A DNA stretch of 64,000 bases from Acidiphilium sp. GTDB lineage: Bacteria; Pseudomonadota; Alphaproteobacteria; Acetobacterales; Acetobacteraceae. Position numbers and translations under genes: made by a program. The notes beneath the pieces were generated by a model. The model was not told where the DNA came from. It searched no databases and saw only the letters and a list, made by a program, of their open reading frames with translations. The stretch lies in the NCBI GenBank assembly GCA_028688905.1, contig JAQTXH010000003.1:248001-312000 (forward strand). Direction: 5' to 3'. Positions 17,460-25,944 of the stretch are shown here, one piece after another (the first letter of the stretch is position 1; each line of letters opens with the position of its first letter).

Positions 17460-20263
17460 CCGCGCATCGGCTTCCCGCCGGCGGCCTGATCGACCGGGGC
17501 AGGCCGCTCGGCTTTACCTTCGATGGCAAACGCTATCAGGGATTCGCGGGCGACACGCTCGCTTCGGCGTTGCTCGCCAACGATGTCAGGCTGGTTGGCC
17601 GAAGTTTCAAATATCACCGACCGCGCGGCCTTATCGCGGCGGGGGTTGAGGAACCCAATGCGCTGGTCGAACTGCGATCGGGTGGTTATCGCGAGCCGAA
17701 TACCCGCGCCACCGTTGTCGAGCTGTTCGAAGGCCTGGAGGCGCGTAGCCAGAACCGCTTTCCGAGTTTGAAATTCGATTTACTCGGCGTCAATTCGCTG
17801 CTCGCGCCGCTGTTTGCGGCTGGGTTCTATTATAAGACCTTCATGTGGCCGGCATCGTTCTGGGAAAAACTTTATGAGCCGGCGATCCGCCGTGCCGCGG
17901 GTCTAGGACGCCATTCTCGTCAGGCTGATCCGGATACCTATGAAAAATCCCACGAGTTTTGCGACGTTCTGGTGATCGGCGGCGGAACCTCCGGGATCGC
18001 GGCCGCGCGCGAGGCGGCGGCGGCGGGTGCGCGCGTCATCCTCTGCGACGAGGGTTTCGCGCCGCTCGACCTACCCGATGCCGCCAATCTCAGTGTCTTT
18101 ATGCGCTGCACGGTATTCGGTGTGTACGATGGCGGCACCTATGGCGCGGTGCAACGCTTGACCGATCATCTGCCTGCGTCTCATCCGTCAGCACGGGGCG
18201 GCCCACGCCAGCGTTTCATGAAAATCGTGGCGGACCGTAGCATTCTGGCGAGCGGTGCGTTCGAACGACCGATGGTATTCGGCTATAACGACCTGCCCGG
18301 CATTATGCTCGCCGGTGCGGTCGCCACTTATGTGACGCGCTACGCCGTCGCACCAGGAACGAATGCCGTGATCTTCCTCAATCACGACGATGTGGTACCC
18401 AATGTTCAGATTATGGCGGATGCCGGCATTGCGATCACCGCGATCGTTGATGTGCGTGCCACCAGCAGTGAGGCCGTGCGGGTACTCTCCCACCGCATCC
18501 AGGCCCCGGTTTTCGCCGGTGCCGTGATAGACCGCGCTCACGGTTCCACCGCCGTCTCGGGCGTCGATATCATCGATGCTCGCGGCACGAAAATCAGCGT
18601 CCCATGCGATCTTGTCGCCATGTCGGGCGGTTGGAATCCCGTCCTGCATCTCACCTCACATCTTGATGGCAAGCCGATCTGGGACGAGGCCATCGCGGCC
18701 TTTGTGCCGGGTACCCTGCCACATGGCATGCAAGTTGTCGGCGCGGCGGCCGGTTGCGGCATCAATGCGAATATCCAGCCGCTCTGGTTGTCAGGACAGC
18801 ATCCCGCTAAATCTTTCGTGGACTTCCAGAATGACGTGACAGCCAGAGATCTTATCCTTGCCAAACAGGAAGGTTTTGCCGCGGTCGAGCACCTGAAACG
18901 CTACACGACGCTCGGGATGGCGACGGATCAAGGCAAGACATCGAATGTGAACGGCCTCGCGATTTTAGCGACCGAGACAGGTAAAACGATCCCCGAGACC
19001 GGCACGACGCGGTTTCGTCCCCCCTACACCCCGGTGGCGCTCGGCGTGCTTGCCGGTCCGCATCGCGGTAAATATTTCAAACCCACGCGCCTCACCCCGA
19101 CTCACGATTTTGCCGTGGCCAATCACGCGACTTTCGTTGAGGCCGGGCTGTGGCTGCGGGCGCGGTACTTTGCTCAAGGAACCGAGGATCGGCGTGCCGC
19201 CGTCTTTCGCGAAGTCGACGCTGTACGGAACGGTGTTGGCTTCTGCGATGTAACGACGCTCGGCAAGATCGACATCCAGGGGCCGGATTCGGTGAAATTT
19301 CTGGAGTTTGTCTACGCCAATGGCTGGAACGACCTTGCCATCGGCCGCGTTCGATACGGGCTGATGCTGCGCGAGGATGGTTTCGTGATGGATGACGGTA
19401 CCTGCGCGCGGCTCGGTCAGCAGCACTTCGTCATGACCACCACCACCGCGAATGCCGCCAAGGTGATGCAACATATGGAGTTCTGTCATCAGGTCCTGGC
19501 ACCGGCTCTCGACGTCTGCTTCGTCTCGGTCACAGATCAATGGGCGCAGCTTGCCATCGCTGGCCCGCATGCGCGCCGGGTGTTGCAAAGACTGGTTGAT
19601 CCGCCATTCGATCTTTCCAACGACGCATTCCCACATATGGCAGCGGCAGTGCCGACGATTTGCGGTGGCATTGCGGCGCGTTTGTTCCGGCTCTCCTTTT
19701 CTGGCGAGCTTGGCTATGAACTCGCGGTGCCGGCCCGTTATGGCAACGCGCTCGCAGCCCAACTCATGCAGACGGGTGCCGATTTCAACATCACTCCCTA
19801 TGGTACCGAAGCCCTCGGTGTCATGCGGATTGAAAAGGGCCACCCTGCCGGGCCGGAACTGAACGGCCAGACCACGGCACATGATCTGGGTCTTGCCAGG
19901 CTACTTTCCCGTAAGAAGGATTATGTAGGTCGTGCTCTGGCCGCCCGCCCGGCATTGACGGATCCGCACCGGCCCACTCTGGTTGGTCTCAAGCCCTGCG
20001 ATCGCCGCACAATCTTGCGCGCTGGCAGCCATCTGTTGCGCCCTGAGGCCGCGCTTACCGCCGCAAATGACGAAGGGTTTGTGACTTCGGCAATCGTTTC
20101 GCCAACCCTTGGCTACCCAATCGCGCTCGCTTTACTCGCAAACGGACCCGCGCGGATTGGTGAGACCATTCGGGTCTACGATCCCATCCGTAATGGCGAC
20201 GTACTGGCCGATATCGTGGCCCCGGTCTTCCACGATCCGGCGGGGAGCCGACGGCATGCTTGA
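17456..20263 (+). CDS. mgdC: N-methylglutamate dehydrogenase, SoxA-like (alpha) subunit
   Basis: A 935-residue multidomain subunit. An N-terminal 2Fe-2S-like fold (FTFDGKRYQGFAGDTLASALLAND, SFKYHRPRGL) is followed by an NAD-binding Rossmann domain (CDVLVIGGGTSGIAAAREAAAAGARVILCDE, about 175-205) and, from about residue 560, a GcvT-like aminomethyltransferase domain with a C-terminal barrel (VGLKPCDRRTILRAG). The folate domain captures the methyl carbon as methylene-tetrahydrofolate. The ATG at 17456 overlaps the mgdB stop by four bases; in-frame sequence 5' of it is mgdB shadow. Confidence 0.9.
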   Translation: MTAHRLPAGGLIDRGRPLGFTFDGKRYQGFAGDTLASALLANDVRLVGRSFKYHRPRGLIAAGVEEPNALVELRSGGYREPNTRATVVELFEGLEARSQNRFPSLKFDLLGVNSLLAPLFAAGFYYKTFMWPASFWEKLYEPAIRRAAGLGRHSRQADPDTYEKSHEFCDVLVIGGGTSGIAAAREAAAAGARVILCDEGFAPLDLPDAANLSVFMRCTVFGVYDGGTYGAVQRLTDHLPASHPSARGGPRQRFMKIVADRSILASGAFERPMVFGYNDLPGIMLAGAVATYVTRYAVAPGTNAVIFLNHDDVVPNVQIMADAGIAITAIVDVRATSSEAVRVLSHRIQAPVFAGAVIDRAHGSTAVSGVDIIDARGTKISVPCDLVAMSGGWNPVLHLTSHLDGKPIWDEAIAAFVPGTLPHGMQVVGAAAGCGINANIQPLWLSGQHPAKSFVDFQNDVTARDLILAKQEGFAAVEHLKRYTTLGMATDQGKTSNVNGLAILATETGKTIPETGTTRFRPPYTPVALGVLAGPHRGKYFKPTRLTPTHDFAVANHATFVEAGLWLRARYFAQGTEDRRAAVFREVDAVRNGVGFCDVTTLGKIDIQGPDSVKFLEFVYANGWNDLAIGRVRYGLMLREDGFVMDDGTCARLGQQHFVMTTTTANAAKVMQHMEFCHQVLAPALDVCFVSVTDQWAQLAIAGPHARRVLQRLVDPPFDLSNDAFPHMAAAVPTICGGIAARLFRLSFSGELGYELAVPARYGNALAAQLMQTGADFNITPYGTEALGVMRIEKGHPAGPELNGQTTAHDLGLARLLSRKKDYVGRALAARPALTDPHRPTLVGLKPCDRRTILRAGSHLLRPEAALTAANDEGFVTSAIVSPTLGYPIALALLANGPARIGETIRVYDPIRNGDVLADIVAPVFHDPAGSRRHA

Positions 20264-20789
20264 TATCGCCCCTCTGAAGTTCCCGGAATCGGAAGTCTTG
20301 CAGTCTTTATCTCGCATGAGCATCGCCGGTATCGCGGCGTTCAAGGGCCGGCGAGCGGCACTTGAGGCCGCGCTGGGTCTAACCCTCCCGCACACCCCGC
20401 GCCGGGTCGCGCACGGTACGACGAATTACCTCTGGAATGGCCATGACGCATGGCTTGCGATGTCCGAGACTCCCGCGCTCCTTGAAAATCTCACGACCGT
20501 CGCCGCAAAATTTGCTGCCATCACCGACCAGAGTGACGGGTTTGTCGCTTTCCGTGTGAGCGGGTTCCATCGCCGTGCCATTCTTAAAAAACTCGTGCCG
20601 ATCGATCTGCATCAAGACGTCTTTGCGCCAGACGCGGTCGCCCTCACACTCGCGGGTCAGCTGCCGGTAAAACTCTGGATGCAAGACGATGGCAGTTTTG
20701 CACTGGCCGGCCTGCGTAGTTTCTCCCGTGCGTTGCACCATGCGCTGGAAGAGGCCGCGCGGGAGTTCGTTCATCCCGGGCACGATTGA
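20256..20789 (+). CDS. mgdD: N-methylglutamate dehydrogenase, SoxG-like (gamma) subunit
   Basis: A 177-residue gamma subunit. The fold resembles a shortened folate-binding barrel; TNYLWNGHDAWLAM, AAITDQSDGFVAFRVSGFHRRAILKKLVPIDLH and VALTLAGQLPVKLWMQDDGSFALAGLRSFSRALHHALEEAAREF follow the SoxG pattern. The ATG at 20256 overlaps the mgdC end by eight bases. It closes the mgd operon; a GC hairpin follows at 20854. Confidence 0.85.
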   Translation: MLDIAPLKFPESEVLQSLSRMSIAGIAAFKGRRAALEAALGLTLPHTPRRVAHGTTNYLWNGHDAWLAMSETPALLENLTTVAAKFAAITDQSDGFVAFRVSGFHRRAILKKLVPIDLHQDVFAPDAVALTLAGQLPVKLWMQDDGSFALAGLRSFSRALHHALEEAAREFVHPGHD

Positions 20790-20853
20790 AAGCGGCTCTT
20801 CGCAATCTCTATATTATCGGGAACCTCTATGTGCCGACCCTTCCTTGCCGGCA

Positions 20854-20875
20854 TCGCCGGTCATCCGACCGGCGA
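20854..20875 (+). terminator. GC hairpin after the mgd operon
   Basis: TCGCCGGT-CATCCG-ACCGGCGA forms an 8-bp stem with a 6-base loop, 65 bases after the mgdD stop. There is no T run, so termination would need Rho or be partial. Confidence 0.45.
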
Positions 20876-20920
20876 AACCGGCATCGGTTGGCGGAATCCG
20901 GCGGTTGGTTACGGTGGTGA

Positions 20921-20950
20921 TTGACAGAAACGGTTCTTTTGAAGTATCTT
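20921..20950 (+). promoter_or_regulatory. Sigma-70 promoter for the dmm operon
   Basis: TTGACA (20921-20926), 18-base spacer, TATCTT (20945-20950). The predicted start near 20957 leaves a leader of about 320 bases. Confidence 0.6.
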
Positions 20951-21275
20951 ACTTGCTCTGTAGGAAAGTTTTAGGATTCTGGGAGTTTGGTCGCGCTGAT
21001 CGATTGGCAACGCCATTCGCAACGGTCGTCTGGAAATGGCCAGGGAGGGCCGGATCAAACACAGGGCCACAATCATTGCCGCCGGTATCGACCATGTGCC
21101 GGCTCTTGCGGGAAAAGCCAAGGCTGGTCGTCGATTTCGAGGGCACCGCAAAAACCGCCCGCCACATGGCCCCGGCCTTGGAGATATCGGTCCAATGACC
21201 CTCGCGTACCCGCTGCACAACACGCTTTTCCCGCTGCCAAACGCATCGGATTATCCCTAACCCGAGAGGTCCTGA

Positions 21276-22409
21276 ATGACACGTTCCTGGCGCTACGCCG
21301 TTCTTGCCGATCGTCATCGCGCTCTCGGCTCGAAGCTGGAAGACTGGAACGGCATGCCGACGGCATGGAGCTATGCCACCCGTTTGCAGGACGACCATGT
21401 CGCCATCCGTACCGCGGCGGGACTGATGGATGTCTCAGGGCTTAAAAAACTTCATCTGCACGGCCCGCATGCTTCAGGCGTTCTGGATTACCTCACAACC
21501 CGCGACGTCGGTAAAATCACCCCGGGCAAAGCCGCCTATGCCTGCTTTCTGAACGAAGGCGGTAAGTTCATCGACGATGGCATTCTCTACCGCACCGGCC
21601 CGAATTCGTGGTTCGTCGTGCATGGCTCCGGAGCGGCTCATCAGGCGATCGCCGCTTCCGTCCATGGCCGCAATGTGTCGATGATATTCGACGACGACCT
21701 GCTCGATCTGTCGCTGCAAGGGCCGCTAGCGGTCGACTATCTTGCCACGCATGTCCCTGGCATCAGGGATCTCAAATATTTCCATCACCTCGGTACCACC
21801 CTGTTCGGCAAGCCGGTGATGATCTCGCGCACGGGCTATACCGGTGAGCGCGGCTACGAGATATTCTGCAAATCCGAGGATGCGGCATTGATCTGGGACA
21901 CGATCCTGGCGGAAGGCCGTGAAATGGGGATAATCCCCTGCGCTTTCACGGCGCTCGATCTGCTGCGGGCCGAAAGCTATCTGTTGTTTTATCCTTATGA
22001 CAATTCTGAGATGTACCCGTTCAAAGACGAAGCGGCCGGTGACACGCTCTGGGAATTGGGGTTGGATTTCACCGTCAGTCCGGGCAAAACTGGCTTTCGT
22101 GGCGCAGAGGAACATGACCGGCTGAAAGGTCGGGAGCGCTTCAAAATTTTCGGAATACTGCTGGAGGGGGCAACGGCCGCCAATGCCGGCGACAGGATTT
22201 TTGCCGAGGACAAAACCGTCGGCGTCATCACCTGCCCTATGGTCTCGGCGCTCACCGGCAAATCCATTGCCATCGCCCGGATCGACGTGCCTTATGCCGT
22301 GCATGGTACCGGGCTATCGGTCGCGCATAGCGGCGGTTTTATTCCGGCAATCGCGCATACACTGCCATTTGACGATCCCAAAAAGACCAAACGCATGGCC
22401 GTCGGCTGA
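21276..22409 (+). CDS. GcvT-family folate-dependent aminomethyltransferase, DMA-operon linked
   Basis: A 377-residue stand-alone GcvT/DmdA-fold protein: AIRTAAGLMDVSGLKKLHLHGPHASGVLDYLTTRDV, the AAYACFLNEGGKFIDDGILYRTG strand pair, RTGYTGERGYEIFC and the C-terminal barrel DRIFAEDKTVGVITCPM...IAIARI. Such proteins bind tetrahydrofolate and accept C1 units from methylated amines. It is the first gene of the dimethylamine monooxygenase operon and may be the subunit that catches formaldehyde as methylene-tetrahydrofolate (a DmmD role); this is inference from position. An AGAGG site precedes the ATG. The next gene starts three bases after the stop. Confidence 0.82.
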   Translation: MTRSWRYAVLADRHRALGSKLEDWNGMPTAWSYATRLQDDHVAIRTAAGLMDVSGLKKLHLHGPHASGVLDYLTTRDVGKITPGKAAYACFLNEGGKFIDDGILYRTGPNSWFVVHGSGAAHQAIAASVHGRNVSMIFDDDLLDLSLQGPLAVDYLATHVPGIRDLKYFHHLGTTLFGKPVMISRTGYTGERGYEIFCKSEDAALIWDTILAEGREMGIIPCAFTALDLLRAESYLLFYPYDNSEMYPFKDEAAGDTLWELGLDFTVSPGKTGFRGAEEHDRLKGRERFKIFGILLEGATAANAGDRIFAEDKTVGVITCPMVSALTGKSIAIARIDVPYAVHGTGLSVAHSGGFIPAIAHTLPFDDPKKTKRMAVG

Positions 22410-22412
22410 GGC

Positions 22413-22967
22413 ATGATCAAGAGTCGTCCGCTCTATCGGCCGTTCACGCTGGATGTTTCGGGGCGTGCGCATCTTGTGGTCACGGACCAACCCGAATTGC
22501 CTGAAATGGTCGATCTGCCGTCAGTCGATCTGGAAATTTTTACCGTCCAAACGGTCTCATCCGAAATCGAAGCGCCGGTCGATGGCAACCGGCGCGCCTT
22601 TCATGCCGTCGTTGACCTCCTGGCCCATCTGCCCCGCCGGCTTGCCAACGATAAAATCGGTCTCCGAATTTATGCCATCGGCACCGAGGCCTTTGTCTGG
22701 GACGTGCATAATATTGCGCGCGCCGCCGGATTGGGATCGGCCGAAATCCATCTCACCCATGCCGGTAGCCTGCGGCGGCGCGTTTACTGCGCGCATTGCA
22801 AAACGATGAGCGAAGACGTTACCGATAATATCGTGCTTTGCCCAGGTTGTGGGGCTTCACTGTTGGTGCGCGACCATTTCTCCCGGCGGCTCGCTGCCTT
22901 CATGGGCGTGAAGGTCGATGCCGAGATACCTGGCGAAATTCCAGCAGCCGAGTCGCTTTACCAATGA
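22413..22967 (+). CDS. dmmA: Dimethylamine monooxygenase small subunit DmmA
   Basis: A 184-residue protein with a mixed alpha/beta N-terminal part (IGLRIYAIGTEAFVWDVHNIARAAGL, a flavodoxin- or reductase-like turn) and a C-terminal four-cysteine ribbon: C126-AH-C129 and C143-PG-C146. This two-part layout matches the DmmA family described for the heme- and flavin-dependent dimethylamine monooxygenase. The operon order with dmmB and the heme subunit supports the call. Its stop overlaps the dmmB start (ATGA). Confidence 0.82.
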   Translation: MIKSRPLYRPFTLDVSGRAHLVVTDQPELPEMVDLPSVDLEIFTVQTVSSEIEAPVDGNRRAFHAVVDLLAHLPRRLANDKIGLRIYAIGTEAFVWDVHNIARAAGLGSAEIHLTHAGSLRRRVYCAHCKTMSEDVTDNIVLCPGCGASLLVRDHFSRRLAAFMGVKVDAEIPGEIPAAESLYQ

Positions 22968-23884
22968 AGCTGCGCATCGAGGCGATTTCTGTTCTGTCGC
23001 CCACGATCCGCCGTTTTATCCTGGCGGCGGATGATGGTGCTCCATTGCCCGTGGCCGGCGCGGGTGCGCATGTCATGGTCTCCCTCCCCGGTGAAACGCG
23101 GTCCTGGAGAAATGCGTACTCGGTGGTCTCCGGCCCGGGGATGCGCGACCATTACGAGATCGTCGTCCGTCGAAGTCAACAATCGCGCGGTGGCTCAGCC
23201 TTTCTGCATGAGCGTGCCGTCGCCGGCGATAGGCTGGAGGTTGGCCTGCCGCAAAACTTTTTTGCGCCCTCCCGGATTGCCGGCAGGCATTTGCTGCTCT
23301 CGGGCGGTATCGGCATCACGCCCTTTCTCTCCTACATCAGGACGCTCCATACGCCGTTCGAACTGCATCATTGCTGCAAGCGTGAGGACACTCCGGCTTT
23401 CGCCGGTTTGCTGCCGAGCGGGGCAACGAACATCGTGTTGCATACCAACCGCGAGGAGCTGAACTTCAGAACCCTGCTGGCAGCGCAAAAACTCGATACC
23501 CACCTCTATTGCTGTGGCCCGGAAGATTTCATGAACGACGCGTTCGGTGCGGCACGGCATCTGGGTTGGCCGGAAGCCAAAATTCATCGCGAGAGCTTTG
23601 GCGGCGTGGTCAGTGGCGCATTTTTCACCGTGCATCTCAAAAAATCTGGCCTGACTGTGCAGGTCAGGCAAGAGGAAACACTGCTGGACGCCTTGGAAGC
23701 CGCCGGCCTGGAACCGCCCTCCCTCTGCCGTGGCGGTGCCTGCGGCGAATGTGAACTGCCGGTGCTCGCCGGCATTCCCGCCCACCACGACCACTACCTC
23801 TCCGACAGCCGTCGCGCAAAGAACGACGCCATCATGACCTGCGTCTCACGCGCTCACACAAGTGAACTGGTACTGGATTTTTGA
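22964..23884 (+). CDS. dmmB: Dimethylamine monooxygenase reductase subunit DmmB
   Basis: A 306-residue phthalate-dioxygenase-reductase-type protein. Flavin domain with RNAYSVVSGPG (FMN phosphate loop), nucleotide domain with LLSGGIGITPFLSYI and YCCGPEDFMNDAF, then a plant-type 2Fe-2S ferredoxin domain (about 225-306) with SLCRGGACGECELPVL and a final TCVSRA Cys. It should pass electrons from NAD(P)H through FMN and the iron-sulfur cluster to the heme subunit. ATG at 22964 overlaps the dmmA stop; in-frame codons upstream are dmmA shadow. Confidence 0.88.
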   Translation: MKLRIEAISVLSPTIRRFILAADDGAPLPVAGAGAHVMVSLPGETRSWRNAYSVVSGPGMRDHYEIVVRRSQQSRGGSAFLHERAVAGDRLEVGLPQNFFAPSRIAGRHLLLSGGIGITPFLSYIRTLHTPFELHHCCKREDTPAFAGLLPSGATNIVLHTNREELNFRTLLAAQKLDTHLYCCGPEDFMNDAFGAARHLGWPEAKIHRESFGGVVSGAFFTVHLKKSGLTVQVRQEETLLDALEAAGLEPPSLCRGGACGECELPVLAGIPAHHDHYLSDSRRAKNDAIMTCVSRAHTSELVLDF

Positions 23885-23888
23885 ACCG

Positions 23889-24962
23889 ATGAACCTCAAT
23901 CTCAAACCGGACGAGACATTTCGCGGCGATTTCTCCACCCGCAACTCCGATACGGCGATCCTGCGCTTCCCATTTCCGTTTCACGACGACAAATACATGT
24001 ACGCCGTCAATCTGGAACCACATGTACGCGGCGGTCCCACCGCCGCCTATGACGCGATATTCGATCTCGATGAGCATTATATCGGCGAATGCCGCGACCG
24101 GGCACTCACCCTGGCGGAAGACCCGCTGCGCTGCCAGGTTCTGCCCCATATGATCGAGGCTGAATGGGACACGCTGGAACTGCTCATGGAAAGCCTTGCA
24201 TTCGACTATCCTGAGCATTTCACGTTGACCAAAAGCGGCACCGACAGGCACTGGGTCAATCGGCCGCTAGGGCTTGACCGGAATTTTACCTTTGGCGACG
24301 CTTCGAGCCTACCCCTTCCGCCGTTCGAATATATCACCCGCCAGGTTCAGGGCGACTTCACGCTTCACGACCAGCGCGAGAATACCCTATTCATGGATGG
24401 CGGCATGGTGACATCGCAGGCTGACTGGTCACTCAATTTCGACCTTGGCATGACGTTCCACGAATGGCATGGGCCGGTTCCGGTCGCGCATGAACTAGGC
24501 GTGTTCGACCGGGCGCTGGCCTACCTCATGCGCTTGCCGTACGGCAAACCGGTCCGGCGCCTCAATTGGACGCTGACGGTCCATCCCCGGCTCGACACCT
24601 CGCCGGAGACCTACCCGATCTGGGGACCGGACAAAGCGACCATCACGCCGGCTAATGTCGGTGCTCACATGTGTTTGCGGGTTGAATTGCAGACGTTGAC
24701 CCGGTTGCCGCGCAGCAATGCGATTTTGTTTGGAATTCGCGGCTATCTGATCCGGCTGGACGAACTGGTGCGGGTCAAAAAATGGGCTATGCGTCTGCAC
24801 CGTGTCCTGCGCGACCTGCATCCCGGTATCGCCGAATATAAAGGCACATCGCGATATAGGCAGACCATCGTCGACTACCTCGGCGCATTTGATGACGGTT
24901 CTATCATCTCGCCCGGCACGGGGTCCGAACAAGCCTCTCTTAGAGAAGTGACCACGGCCTGA
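23889..24962 (+). CDS. dmmC: Heme-dependent oxidative N-demethylase / DMA monooxygenase heme subunit
   Basis: A 357-residue protein of the DUF3445 / heme-dependent oxidative N-demethylase alpha-subunit family. Recognisable segments: LLMESLAFDYPEHFTL, DASSLPLPPFEYITRQVQGDF (entry of the PAS-like heme pocket), HEWHGPVPVAHELGVFDRALAYLMRLP and the Cys/Arg-containing VGAHMCLRVELQTLTRLPRSNAILFGIRGYL. It should be the catalytic subunit that demethylates dimethylamine to methylamine and formaldehyde. The ATG at 23889 follows the dmmB stop by four bases. The stop codon lies inside the dispersed hairpin repeat, copy C. Subunit letter is assigned by similarity to the dmmABC scheme. Confidence 0.82.
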   Translation: MNLNLKPDETFRGDFSTRNSDTAILRFPFPFHDDKYMYAVNLEPHVRGGPTAAYDAIFDLDEHYIGECRDRALTLAEDPLRCQVLPHMIEAEWDTLELLMESLAFDYPEHFTLTKSGTDRHWVNRPLGLDRNFTFGDASSLPLPPFEYITRQVQGDFTLHDQRENTLFMDGGMVTSQADWSLNFDLGMTFHEWHGPVPVAHELGVFDRALAYLMRLPYGKPVRRLNWTLTVHPRLDTSPETYPIWGPDKATITPANVGAHMCLRVELQTLTRLPRSNAILFGIRGYLIRLDELVRVKKWAMRLHRVLRDLHPGIAEYKGTSRYRQTIVDYLGAFDDGSIISPGTGSEQASLREVTTA

Positions 24963-25057
24963 TCGTTCAAGGACGAACAGGCCCTATCGCTGTTTTTGCG
25001 AGCAATTTCATCGCATTCGGTTGACGCACCTGCGGCAACCTCAAGCAACATTACTCT
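24956..25057 (+). repeat. Dispersed hairpin repeat, copy C (full length)
   Basis: Stem GGCCTGATCGTTC / GGACGAACAGGCC (24956-24983) covers the dmmC stop codon. Middle block GCAATTTCATCGC, TTCGGTTG and CAACCTCAAGCAACATTACTC matches copy B, but the terminal palindrome has decayed. It may act as the 3' end of the dmm transcript. Confidence 0.78.
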
Positions 25058-25106
25058 AGCATTTCCAATCTTTGCGGCATATTACAGGCGATATGGACAG
25101 CAAAGC

Positions 25107-25817
25107 ATGACCACTCGCGCCAAGATGGGATCGCGGGCTCAGGTGATCAAAGCGACCTTGCCCGAGGCCCTACGCGAGGCCGCACTACCCGAGGCTTTAG
25201 CCGATCGCTATGTCACCGGCTCATCCGCCGCCGGCGTCTCCGACATGACGTTGGAGCAGGCAATCGGGGTGCAGGTCCGCCAGCTCCGCCGGCGCGTCGG
25301 AATCACGGTGTCGGAGCTTGCCGCCGCCGCCGGGTTGTCGGGTGGTATGCTATCGAAAATCGAGAATGGCCAGATATCCCCATCGCTCGCCAGCCTGCAG
25401 GCGCTCGCCCAGGCACTCAACGTGCCGCTGACGACCTTCTTCTCGACCTTCGAGGAAAAGCGGGACTGCTCGTTCGTGAAATCGGGCACCGGCGTCATCA
25501 TCGAGCGGCGGGGCACGAAAGCAGGGCACCAATACAGCCTGCTTGGCCATGCTCTCGGCGGTGCCGTCGTGGTCGAACCCTATCTGATCACGTTGCACAA
25601 GGACGCTGCCCCATTCCCCGCCTTCCAGCATGAGGGAACCGAATTCATCTATATGCTGACCGGCGAGGTGGTGTACCGGCATGGCGACCAATCCTATCAT
25701 CTTACCCCAGGGGACGCGCTGCTGTTCGACTCCGTCGCACCGCACGGCCCAGAGAAACTGATCATAAAGCCAATGACCTATCTCTCGATCATCACTTACG
25801 CTCGCGACCCGAGTTAA
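25107..25817 (+). CDS. XRE-type regulator with C-terminal cupin sensor
   Basis: A 236-residue regulator. The helix-turn-helix is VRQLRRRVGITVSELAAAAGLSGGMLSKIENGQISPSLASLQALAQALNVPLTTFF (about 55-110). A cupin barrel follows (about 150-230) with EGTEFIYMLTGEVVYRHGDQSYHLTPGDALLFDSVAPHGPE, which carries the usual Glu/His metal or ligand positions. This HTH-cupin family often controls amine, glutamate or polyamine catabolism. It sits between the dmm and mgs operons and is the best candidate to bind the inverted repeats found before mgdA, mgsA and the permease gene. ATG at 25107; the frame upstream overlaps repeat copy C. Confidence 0.88.
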   Translation: MTTRAKMGSRAQVIKATLPEALREAALPEALADRYVTGSSAAGVSDMTLEQAIGVQVRQLRRRVGITVSELAAAAGLSGGMLSKIENGQISPSLASLQALAQALNVPLTTFFSTFEEKRDCSFVKSGTGVIIERRGTKAGHQYSLLGHALGGAVVVEPYLITLHKDAAPFPAFQHEGTEFIYMLTGEVVYRHGDQSYHLTPGDALLFDSVAPHGPEKLIIKPMTYLSIITYARDPS

Positions 25818-25830
25818 TGTGCGCGAAAAA

Positions 25831-25847
25831 ATTTCTCCGTAAGAAAT
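25831..25847. promoter_or_regulatory. Candidate methylamine-regulon operator, site 2
   Basis: ATTTC-TCCGTAA-GAAAT, a perfect 5-bp inverted repeat with 7-base spacer, placed 15 bases upstream of the -35 element. A half-match TTATTCTTTCAAG follows at about 25848-25862. Confidence 0.5.
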
Positions 25848-25862
25848 TATTATTCTTTCAAG

Positions 25863-25891
25863 TTGACGCCAAAATCCTATCTGCGTAAGGT
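25863..25891 (+). promoter_or_regulatory. Promoter for mgsABC-gmaS
   Basis: TTGACG (25863-25868), 17-base spacer, TAAGGT (25886-25891). The -10 is weak, as expected for a promoter that needs an activator; the inverted repeat lies just upstream. Confidence 0.5.
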
Positions 25892-25898
25892 GACCCAA

Positions 25899-25930
25899 GT
25901 TAAAACAAAAGTTAAAACAAAAGTTAAAAC
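25899..25930 (+). repeat. 12-bp tandem repeat in the mgsA leader
   Basis: GTTAAAACAAAA twice followed by GTTAAAAC. It occupies the short leader between promoter and the mgsA start. Confidence 0.85.
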
Positions 25931-25944
25931 CAACGGGTTGAACC

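Larger units (their letters stand above)
20790..21275. other. 486-bp intergenic region: operon end, promoter and long leader
   Basis: Contains a hairpin (20854-20875), a good promoter (20921-20950) and about 320 bases of untranslated leader before the GcvT-like gene. Frames on either strand look non-coding; a 31-codon frame from 20830 overlaps the hairpin and is doubtful. I see no riboswitch that I can name. Confidence 0.55.

Noticed and set aside
17196-20789. Heterotetrameric sarcosine oxidase as the primary name
   Set aside because: Sequence alone would allow it, but linkage with gmaS and mgsABC favours N-methylglutamate dehydrogenase.
20830-20925. 31-codon frame after mgdD
   Set aside because: It coincides with a GC hairpin and repeated GCCGG elements; more likely an operon end than a gene.
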